Below, piece after piece: positions 1 to 4,443 of a stretch of DNA of 5,981 nt. The notes beneath the pieces were generated by a model that saw only the letters and a list, made by a program, of their open reading frames with translations, made no database searches and was not told the DNA's origin. A program made the translations under genes and the position numbers. How positions within the stretch are numbered: the first letter of the stretch is position 1; each line of letters opens with the position of its first letter. The stretch comes from Deltaproteobacteria bacterium UBA5205 (GTDB lineage: Bacteria > Desulfobacterota > Syntrophorhabdia > Syntrophorhabdales > Syntrophorhabdaceae), in contig DHVP01000040.1 of assembly GCA_002412715.1 (NCBI GenBank), positions 1 through 5,981 on the forward strand, in the 5' to 3' direction.

Positions 1-191
1 AATCGAGTTGCTTCTCAGGAATCGCATTTTCAGTTTCTCGATGGGAATCTTTTAAGCCGCCGGTTGATATTATCATAATCAGCGGCGAGATCGGGTAAGA
101 AACTGTTTCGATAAATACCTCTGCGATCAACGGTGGAGTCGGTGAAAACGGTAGAATGTGAAGATCCGAAGGGCGTCCCCTGTCTAATTCC

Positions 192-268
192 CTGATGCGG
201 GATAAACGTGAGACCAGTCTTTTGGATGTTCAAGGCTGTCACTGTATTCCAAGCCCACCCCGCATCAG
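192..268. repeat. 10-base inverted repeat, arms 192-201 and 259-268
   Basis: CTGATGCGGG at 192-201 is the exact reverse complement of CCCGCATCAG at 259-268, with 57 bases between. The left arm overlaps the first four bases of dispersed-repeat copy 1. The arms may be the ends of a decayed element or a long-range hairpin. No function can be assigned. Confidence 0.5.
198..227 (+). repeat. Dispersed repeat, copy 1 (partial, degenerate)
   Basis: These 30 bases match 3820-3849 with only two differences, both in the AG/CA step after the shared core GGGATAAACGTGAGAC. The match ends in TTTTGGAT on both copies. Unlike copies 2 and 3, the left half (AGCGGGTCCCGTTTGT) is missing and replaced by unrelated sequence. 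This copy is therefore either truncated or diverged. All three copies in the window have the same orientation. Confidence 0.85.
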
Positions 269-338
269 CACGTTTGTGTGCCGGTACCCGGCAAAGCCTC
301 CGCTCATCGCACGAGCACCGTTCTTCTTTCCCATTGTC

Positions 339-367
339 CTTCAATGCCGGTCCATTTTCACGTGTAC
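339..367 (+). repeat. Direct repeat A, copy 1 (left of lipoprotein gene)
   Basis: The string CTTCAA, then GCCGGTCCATTTTCA, then a GT...TAC tail recurs in the same order and orientation at 1649-1674. The central 15 bases (346-360 and 1655-1669) are identical; the two copies differ by small indels on either side. On the minus strand both copies can be read as a K-M-D-R peptide, so they could be scraps of the same coding sequence or the same element end. The two copies bracket the AT-rich lipoprotein gene. Confidence 0.7.
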
Positions 368-390
368 AGGAGGACCTTAGGGTGGACCGG
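347..390. repeat. 8-base inverted repeat within direct repeat A region
   Basis: CCGGTCCA at 347-354 is the exact reverse complement of TGGACCGG at 383-390, with a 28-base interval. A further GGACC at about 372-376 adds a third related word. Clustered short repeats of this kind occur at insertion-sequence ends, but no transposase is nearby, so that reading is inference only. Confidence 0.5.
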
Positions 391-518
391 TTTGGGCAAC
401 AGGCCGTAAAGACCTGACCCCAAGGAGGTATTCCGGGGAGAACATAATTATTGGCGTGTAATATTTGTAAGAGAAGGTTATTCGTTAATTAAGCCTCGGT
501 AAGGCAATAATTTTTAAA

Positions 519-558
519 TTGATAAAAATACAAGTAATTGTTATATTATTGACAATAA
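519..558 (+). promoter_or_regulatory. Candidate sigma70 promoter plus overlapping palindrome for the lipoprotein gene
   Basis: A -35 box TTGATA (519-524) and a -10 box TATATT (542-547) are separated by exactly 17 bases, and each matches consensus at five of six positions. Transcription would begin near 554, leaving a leader of about 43 bases. A perfect 13-base palindrome, TTATTG-A-CAATAA (546-558), overlaps the -10 end and the start site, where a repressor could block transcription. The region is very AT-rich, which raises the chance of false matches. Confidence 0.5.
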
Positions 559-596
559 AATAAGAGTGGTAAAAAATATTACTATTTAGGATTATT

Positions 597-1403
597 ATGA
601 TAAAGAATCGATTTGTTTATGTTCTCACGGTAAGATTGTTTATGGTTGTCACAACTCTTACTCTCGTTTCTTGTGGGCTCTCAACTCCTTCTGAAACAGA
701 TGTTCGCGGGTTCATTCATCACAGGTATGAAGGAAAGATTGAACTGACAGAATATGAGAAACTTAATGGTCAGAAAACAAATGCGCTGGGGGCCGAAGGC
801 TACATTTTGTGGTTTGCTGGAAAAGGAAAATGTAACGATGCGGTACTGGGATACAGAGGGAGCTGCAAAAAAGGGGAAATGGTTATTTTCACCGGATCGG
901 ATGGTGAAAAGATACCGAACATTGTTTTCTCTAAAAGTGAACGGGGTTGGCTATACGATCCAAGAATATCCTCAATCGACATAAGGCGAGACTCAAAAGT
1001 GTCTGGGGATGGCCGCTCGAACATACCCACTAGTTCAACCGACAGCGCTCTTGCGGCAAAATTTTCTGGAGTATGGGAATACGATCAGAATGGAGCAAAA
1101 CAGTATCTGAAAATAATTCAAGAAAAACCGGGTATATTCAGATTCTTTAATGGTTATAAATATAAAGGCGAATTTGTTTGGGCGGAAGCCAGTATAAAAA
1201 ATGCAAACGGTATTTATCTAAAACCTTTAAATGAAAAACTAACGGGGGAATTCGTCTCAAGTAATTTCTATGCTACTCATGGAGATGAATTTACATATAA
1301 AATCACTCTTGATCTCAAGTCTAGTAATAAGTTGCTTTACTCTGTCTACTCCTCAATCAGAGGAGAAACCGATACGCGAGAGGCGAATAAAATAAGCAAT
1401 TAA
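597..1403 (+). CDS. Unrecognised outer-membrane-type lipoprotein (268 aa)
   Basis: I cannot name this protein. Residues 1-25 form a bacterial lipoprotein signal: basic start (K3, R5), hydrophobic core, and a lipobox L-V-S-C with the acylated cysteine at C26. The residues after it (G-L-S) include no aspartate at +2, so by the E. coli sorting rule the outer membrane is the likelier site. Two parts follow. Residues about 34-120 contain C79 and C90, which could form a disulfide across an L-G-Y-R-G turn, then K-K-G-E and E-R-G-W. A polar low-complexity linker spans about 134-153. Residues about 156-260 look beta-rich (F-S-G-V-W-E-Y-D, then Y-L-K-I-I-Q), perhaps a small barrel or lipocalin-like sandwich; this is only a guess from residue pattern. 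The start is backed by AGGA at 588-591, five bases upstream. The gene is much more AT-rich than its neighbours and stands alone, consistent with horizontal acquisition. Confidence 0.8.
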   Translation: MIKNRFVYVLTVRLFMVVTTLTLVSCGLSTPSETDVRGFIHHRYEGKIELTEYEKLNGQKTNALGAEGYILWFAGKGKCNDAVLGYRGSCKKGEMVIFTGSDGEKIPNIVFSKSERGWLYDPRISSIDIRRDSKVSGDGRSNIPTSSTDSALAAKFSGVWEYDQNGAKQYLKIIQEKPGIFRFFNGYKYKGEFVWAEASIKNANGIYLKPLNEKLTGEFVSSNFYATHGDEFTYKITLDLKSSNKLLYSVYSSIRGETDTREANKISN

Positions 1404-1710
1404 TAATATTCCGTATTTATAATGATGGCGTAGACAAACAATTATGAGAAATCATCGGCAATATTTAAATTTTGTGAGCTGACATCTTGCATTCAACCAT
1501 CACCGACCCGCAATAATTCTTTCGCAATAAACCTGTAATAATCGTCCGGCATAACCTCTTTGGCCCTGCGATAGTGTCAAGAATCTTTCGCACTTTCCAT
1601 AGCAACCCCGTTCATCCGGTTATGCCTGCATGTTCTCTGTGACGACTTCTTCAAGCCGGTCCATTTTCATGTACTGGTTCATTCCCCACTTTGTTTTAGG
1701 GGTTGTTATG
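1404..1710. other. Intergenic region with possible decayed coding traces
   Basis: No intact gene is seen and no clear terminator follows the lipoprotein gene. AT-rich sequence persists to about 1500 and then returns to average composition. Minus-strand traces look coding-like. One is a short frame at 1493-1600 whose second part reads MPDDYYRFIAKELLRVGDG but is cut by an in-frame TGA at 1577-1579. The other is a peptide end over about 1620-1690 containing K-M-D-R-L-E-E. Neither is long enough to identify. Direct repeat A copy 2 overlaps the latter. A weak CCCC/GGGG hairpin (1684-1687 with 1699-1702) has no useful T-tract. Confidence 0.45.
1649..1674 (+). repeat. Direct repeat A, copy 2 (right of lipoprotein gene)
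   Basis: This is the second copy of the repeat at 339-367, with 15 identical central bases (1655-1669) and matching CTTCAA to the left. It lacks the partner arm that makes copy 1 an inverted repeat. It lies about 250 bases after the lipoprotein stop codon. Confidence 0.7.
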
Positions 1711-1711
1711 C

Positions 1712-1743
1712 TTGAAATATCATACTTATGGTTTGATATTTCA
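1712..1743 (+). promoter_or_regulatory. Promoter of the ATPase gene embedded in a perfect inverted repeat (candidate operator)
   Basis: TGAAATATCA (1713-1722) is the exact reverse complement of TGATATTTCA (1734-1743), with an 11-base spacer, so the arm centres are about 21 bases apart, two turns of DNA. A promoter fits on top of it: -35 TTGAAA (1712-1717), 17 bases, -10 GATATT (1735-1740). Start would fall near 1747, so the arms cover both promoter boxes and would not be in the transcript. That geometry is what a dimer-binding repressor site looks like. Which regulator binds is unknown; no regulator gene is in the window. Confidence 0.6.
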
Positions 1744-1767
1744 TGGTTAATCGTGTAGACTTTTCCT

Positions 1768-2913
1768 ATGGAACTCGTCGATAGAAAGCAAGACCAAGAG
1801 ATACTGGTTAAGTGGATGAAGGTGTTCCCCGTTGTGGCCATCCTCGGGCCCAGGCAGTGTGGAAAAACGACATTGGCCCGAATGTTGAATGCCGACCACT
1901 ATTTCGACCTCGAAAACCCGCGGGATGCCGCCCGGCTGGACCAGCCGCAGCTTGCCCTGGAAGACCTGAAGGGGCTGATCGTGATTGACGAGATCCAGCG
2001 CACACCGGAGCTGTTCCCTCTGCTGCGATACCTCGTCGATCAGGCGAAGGACCGAAAGTTCGTAATCCTGGGAAGCGCGTCACGGGATTTGATCCGGCAG
2101 AGTTCGGAATCCCTGGCCGGCCGCATCGGCTATCATTATCTGGGCGGTTTCCGGCTTCAGGATGTGGGTCCGGAGAAAATGAAAGACCTGTGGTTGCGTG
2201 GTGGATTACCCCCCTCCTTTCTGGCCGGATCTTACGAGGAAAGTTATCTCTGGCGCGGCCAGTACGTGACAACCTTCCTGGAGCGGGACATCCCGCAATT
2301 GGGCATCACCATCCCGGCCCGGACGCTCCGCCGCTTTTGGCTCATGCTGAGCCACTATCACGGCCAGATTCTAAACTACGCGGAACTCGGGCGCTCTTTC
2401 GGGGTTTCCGATATGACAGTCCGAAATTACTGCGATATTCTCGAAGGCACTTTCATGATCCGTATCCTCCAACCGTGGTATGCAAACGCGGGAAAACGGC
2501 TCGTGAAACGCCCCAAACTGTATATCAGAGATTCCGGGCTCTTTCACACACTGTTGTCCATCGAAAAGCAGGAACAGCTATACTCATCTCCGAAGCTGGG
2601 CGCCTCCTGGGAGGGTTTTGCACTGGACTGTGTCAGTCGGGCCCTGGGCAAGGAAAACGGTGACCTTTATTTCTGGCACACCCATGGCGGAGCGGAACTT
2701 GACCTCTTCTGGCAACAGGGCGGGCAGAATTGGGGGGTGGAATTAAAGCATGAAGATGCTCCCCGTCTGACCCGATCCATGCAAACGGCCATAAGAGATC
2801 TGCAACTGGCAGGACTATGGGTTGTCTATCCGGGTAAGTCGTCCTATAAGCTGGCAGAGAACGTCCGTGTCCTTTGCCTTTCCGAGATAGGCACCACCTG
2901 GGACTATCAATAG
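1768..2913 (+). CDS. AAA_14 / DUF4143 family ATPase (381 aa)
   Basis: This is a P-loop ATPase of the widespread prokaryotic AAA_14-DUF4143 architecture, whose cellular role is poorly defined. Residues about 18-130 form the ATPase core: Walker A G-P-R-Q-C-G-K-T-T (27-35), Walker B with I-V-I-D-E (71-75), and a sensor-like G-S-A-S (102-105) followed by the L-A-G-R motif (117-119). Residues about 200-232 look like a winged helix (N-Y-A-E-L-G-R-S-F-G-V-S). The C-terminal part has W-E-G-F (281-284), E310/D312 and E325-x-K327, a PD-(D/E)XK nuclease-like pattern typical of the family; whether it cuts DNA is not established. Length is normal and the gene looks intact. The chosen ATG gives the family's usual N-terminus, yet no Shine-Dalgarno sequence precedes it. 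It is a single-gene unit, with its promoter at 1712-1740 and convergent with the hemerythrin gene. It is not in an obvious toxin-antitoxin or defence pair. Confidence 0.93.
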   Translation: MELVDRKQDQEILVKWMKVFPVVAILGPRQCGKTTLARMLNADHYFDLENPRDAARLDQPQLALEDLKGLIVIDEIQRTPELFPLLRYLVDQAKDRKFVILGSASRDLIRQSSESLAGRIGYHYLGGFRLQDVGPEKMKDLWLRGGLPPSFLAGSYEESYLWRGQYVTTFLERDIPQLGITIPARTLRRFWLMLSHYHGQILNYAELGRSFGVSDMTVRNYCDILEGTFMIRILQPWYANAGKRLVKRPKLYIRDSGLFHTLLSIEKQEQLYSSPKLGASWEGFALDCVSRALGKENGDLYFWHTHGGAELDLFWQQGGQNWGVELKHEDAPRLTRSMQTAIRDLQLAGLWVVYPGKSSYKLAENVRVLCLSEIGTTWDYQ

Positions 2914-2916
2914 ATT

Positions 2917-2939
2917 CCGCCTTCATTCCGGTTCGGCGG
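2917..2939 (+). terminator. Weak hairpin after the ATPase gene
   Basis: CCGCC (2917-2921) pairs with GGCGG (2935-2939) just after the ATPase stop codon. There is no T-tract downstream, so it may be a transcript-end hairpin or a factor-dependent stop and not a classical intrinsic terminator. Confidence 0.3.
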
Positions 2940-2992
2940 GTCATCCTCCTTATGCTTTCTTCCATGCCTCCAGAGAGGCGCCGTAAGTGACG

Positions 2993-3035
2993 AGCGGGTC
3001 CCGTTTGTTACGGGATAAACGTGAGACAGGCCTTT
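2993..3035 (+). repeat. Dispersed repeat, copy 2 (between convergent genes)
   Basis: These 43 bases match 3802-3844 with only two differences. A perfect hairpin sits inside: TCCCGT, five-base loop, ACGGGA (about 2999-3015). The copy begins 19 bases beyond the stop codon of the minus-strand hemerythrin gene and about 80 bases after the ATPase stop. Position between convergent 3' ends is typical of REP-like palindromes, which can stabilise transcript ends or limit read-through. No long terminal arms are visible around this copy, so it looks partial. Confidence 0.88.
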
Positions 3036-3054
3036 AAGCGTCGGCACCTCCCGT

Positions 3055-3606
3055 TTAATCCAGATATATCCTGCTGAGTTTGTGAATCAGGTCGTGGAAT
3101 TCTTCGTGCTTGCCGAGGCCGATGCGGTCTTCTTCTATCTTTTCGAATCCCTCGAATAGTTCATCCTGCTTTTGTTCCGACAGGTGACTGTCCGCCATCA
3201 CGAAGAGGATGGTGTTTTCCTTATCAATGTGGCTCCTCAGCAAAGAAATGTAATTGCTCGCCTCCTGCATGATCTCCCTCGATGAGGACCTGTCGCCCGC
3301 CGTGAATTCATCATACGCCCGGCTCATGGCCCTGACATATGTCCTTCCCATTTCATGTTCCTCGAGCATAACCGCGATAGGCCCTTTCTTCGGGATGCCT
3401 GCAGCCACCAACGCGGGAAACAACAGTTCTTCCTCTTTCCCATGATGGCATTTGTCGACAAAGACCTTCAGGAACTCCAGGATGCCGTCAAAATGTTCCT
3501 TGTCGATGCCTCCTGTTGTCTTCAATTTGTCACAGACCTTTTCCATGATATCGAGCATCACCTTGACGCCCTCATGCTCATCTCTCAACTGTCCGGTAGC
3601 TTTCAT
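3055..3606 (-). CDS. Hemerythrin HHE-domain protein (183 aa)
   Basis: This is a soluble, cytoplasmic four-helix-bundle protein of the hemerythrin/HHE cation-binding family, which holds a non-haem di-iron centre and is known in bacteria for binding oxygen, NO or iron in stress responses. Likely ligands can be placed: H11 (D-E-H-E-G), H54 or H55 with E58 (H-H-G-K-E-E, followed by L-L-F-P), H84 (E-E-H-E-M-G-R) and H126 with E130 (S-H-I-D-K-E-N). The domain fills residues about 5-140. A charged helical tail (about 141-183) has additional histidines (H167, H171, H175) of unknown role. There is no signal peptide or membrane segment. The start is firm: AGGAGGG lies six bases upstream of the ATG. It is transcribed alone from the promoter at 3675-3680. 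The actual ligand and physiological role cannot be read from sequence. Confidence 0.93.
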   Translation of the reverse strand: MKATGQLRDEHEGVKVMLDIMEKVCDKLKTTGGIDKEHFDGILEFLKVFVDKCHHGKEEELLFPALVAAGIPKKGPIAVMLEEHEMGRTYVRAMSRAYDEFTAGDRSSSREIMQEASNYISLLRSHIDKENTILFVMADSHLSEQKQDELFEGFEKIEEDRIGLGKHEEFHDLIHKLSRIYLD

Positions 3607-3659
3607 ATCATCCCTCCTCTAAACGATAAATGACACGCCCTGCTCCGGGCCTGCCATGT

Positions 3660-3690
3660 CCCCCCGTAGTATCAATTATATCACGGGGGG
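3660..3690 (-). promoter_or_regulatory. Extended -10 promoter enclosed by a G/C inverted repeat (hemerythrin gene)
   Basis: On the minus strand TGATATAAT (3675-3683) is an exact extended -10 match (TGnTATAAT). No good -35 lies 17 bases upstream, which extended -10 promoters tolerate. CCCCCCG (3660-3666) and CGGGGGG (3684-3690) are perfect 7-base inverted arms, plus one further T-A pair, placed on either side of the -10 and the expected start near 3668. The arrangement suggests an operator bracketing the initiation site. The leader to the ATG would be about 60 bases. Confidence 0.6.
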
Positions 3691-3716
3691 AACCCACCAC
3701 TATAGTCCCTCCCCCT

Positions 3717-3852
3717 TGAATCCAAAGCCTGCTGAGAGTCTGGGCGCGATGCAAGTATTAAAGGACTGTCTCACTCCAGCGAACCCCCCAAAGGGGGGTG
3801 AAGCGGGTCCCGTTTGTCACGGGATAAACGTGAGACAGGTCTTTTGGATTCA
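3717..3852. repeat. Nested inverted-repeat element carrying dispersed repeat copy 3
   Basis: The outer arms are TGAATCCAAA (3717-3726) and TTTGGATTCA (3843-3852), perfect over 10 bases. Inside them lie a second pair, 3760-3774 and 3830-3844, matching at 13 of 15 positions with CTGTCTCAC/GTGAGACAG perfect, and two local hairpins: ACCCCCC-AAA-GGGGGGT (3783-3799) and TCCCGT/ACGGGA around 3808-3824. The part at 3802-3844 is copy 3 of the dispersed family. The element is about 136 bases with no coding capacity, fitting a MITE- or REP-like non-autonomous element. Its right end supplies the TGA stop codon (3850-3852) of the thioesterase gene. It could also act as a transcript-end structure for that gene. 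Confidence 0.75.
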
Positions 3853-4332
3853 TTTGTCCTGGGATTGGAAAATGGCTCGGATTTCGGGGGGGACGCCTCT
3901 GAAGTCCAGGTTGTTGGCCAGGGCCTCTAGCGTGAAACTCCACTCTCGGAAGGAGGCGCTGCCCCTTGCGCATATTTTTCCGCTTTCATCTTTAATGAGG
4001 CCGGACAGGTAGTAGATCTTCCGGGTTTTTTGGAGGAAGGTTGCTGAGGCACGGTATGTTTTGCCGCATAGGATCGGTCTTTTGAATTCTATTTCGATCT
4101 TGGAGGTGGCGCACATCTGCCTTGTCTCCATGAAGAGGGTCCACCACATAACTTCGTCGAGTACTCCTGTTATGATGCCGCCGTGAAGCATCCCGTCGTA
4201 GCCCTGGAACTTCTCGCTGGCCGTGAATTCGCATGCCGCCTCGCCATCCGTATAGTGCAGCTCCAGGCCCAGGCCGCCGGTGGCGGGGCCGCAGAAGAAA
4301 CACTTCTTGTAGCCTGGCAAAAGTCCGTTCAT
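3850..4332 (-). CDS. PaaI-type hotdog-fold thioesterase (160 aa)
   Basis: This is a likely acyl-CoA thioesterase of the PaaI/4HBT hotdog superfamily, which hydrolyses acyl- or aryl-CoA thioesters in the cytoplasm. The evidence is the H-G-G-I-I-T-G-V-L-D-E stretch (50-60), where the H-G-G and the acidic D59/E60 mark the hotdog helix and catalytic site, then F-K-R-P (83-86) and the following strands to about residue 130. Near the N-terminus C-F-F-C-G-P (11-16), with L-G-L-E-L, is a motif seen in a subgroup of these proteins; the two cysteines may bind metal or be structural. Length is normal. No strong Shine-Dalgarno is visible before the ATG. A promoter lies at 4367-4396, so it is probably transcribed independently of the kinase 111 bases upstream. 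The final residues run into the repeat element at 3717-3852, which provides the stop codon. Substrate is unknown. Confidence 0.9.
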   Translation of the reverse strand: MNGLLPGYKKCFFCGPATGGLGLELHYTDGEAACEFTASEKFQGYDGMLHGGIITGVLDEVMWWTLFMETRQMCATSKIEIEFKRPILCGKTYRASATFLQKTRKIYYLSGLIKDESGKICARGSASFREWSFTLEALANNLDFRGVPPEIRAIFQSQDK

Positions 4333-4366
4333 AGATTATCAATATTTCCCGATCTTTGGTGCCTCT

Positions 4367-4402
4367 ATTGTACCCGCATTTCTACCGTATTGTCAGAACA
4401 AT
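4367..4402 (-). promoter_or_regulatory. Candidate sigma70 promoter of the thioesterase gene
   Basis: On the minus strand CTGACA (4391-4396) and TACAAT (4367-4372) match the -35 and -10 consensus at five of six positions each, 18 bases apart. The start would be near 4360, giving a leader of about 28 bases. ATTGT/ACAAT arms (4389-4393 and 4398-4402) surround the -35 box and may be a weak operator, though five bases is short. Confidence 0.5.
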
Positions 4403-4413
4403 GTCGGAAACAC

Positions 4414-4442
4414 AAAAGGGTATGTCCAGGTAGCCGGACCTG
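4414..4442 (-). terminator. Weak hairpin after the hybrid kinase gene
   Basis: Directly after the kinase stop codon, minus-strand CAGGT and ACCTG (4438-4442 with 4427-4431) form a 5-base stem with a 6-base loop. TTTT follows only after a gap of about nine bases (4414-4417). It is a poor intrinsic terminator but the only candidate here. Confidence 0.25.
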
Positions 4443-4443
4443 T

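Larger units (their letters stand above)
1..518. other. Gene-free left flank with repeat debris
   Basis: No convincing gene lies in this stretch. The longest open frame (minus strand, about 30-344) has no recognisable domain and no clear ribosome binding site. It also runs straight through a dispersed repeat, so I treat it as chance or as decayed sequence. What the region does hold is a degenerate dispersed-repeat copy near 198-227, a 10-base inverted repeat (192-201 with 259-268), a second repeat type at 339-367 with an inverted repeat at 347-390, and a sharp drop in GC from about position 440 onward. A perfect-looking Shine-Dalgarno string, AAGGAGGT at 422-429, is followed by no start codon at a usable distance. 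Confidence 0.6.

Noticed and set aside
30..344. 104-residue minus-strand open frame
   Set aside because: No domain, no ribosome binding site, and it reads through dispersed-repeat copy 1 and both arms of an inverted repeat; most likely chance or decayed sequence.
422..429. Perfect AAGGAGGT as a ribosome binding site
   Set aside because: No ATG, GTG or TTG follows at a usable distance, so no gene can be attached to it.
1684..1702. CCCC/GGGG hairpin as terminator of the lipoprotein gene
   Set aside because: Four-base stem, about 280 bases after the stop codon, with no proper T-tract.
1808..2272. 154-residue minus-strand open frame
   Set aside because: It lies opposite the ATPase gene, is rich in R, G, P and S as antisense frames of GC-rich genes are, and has no domain.
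198..3849. Dispersed repeat as a CRISPR array
   Set aside because: Only three copies, kilobases apart and of unequal length, with genes between them and no cas genes.
3656..4012. 118-residue plus-strand open frame
   Set aside because: It spans the hemerythrin promoter, the repeat element and the thioesterase 3' end; no coding signal of its own.
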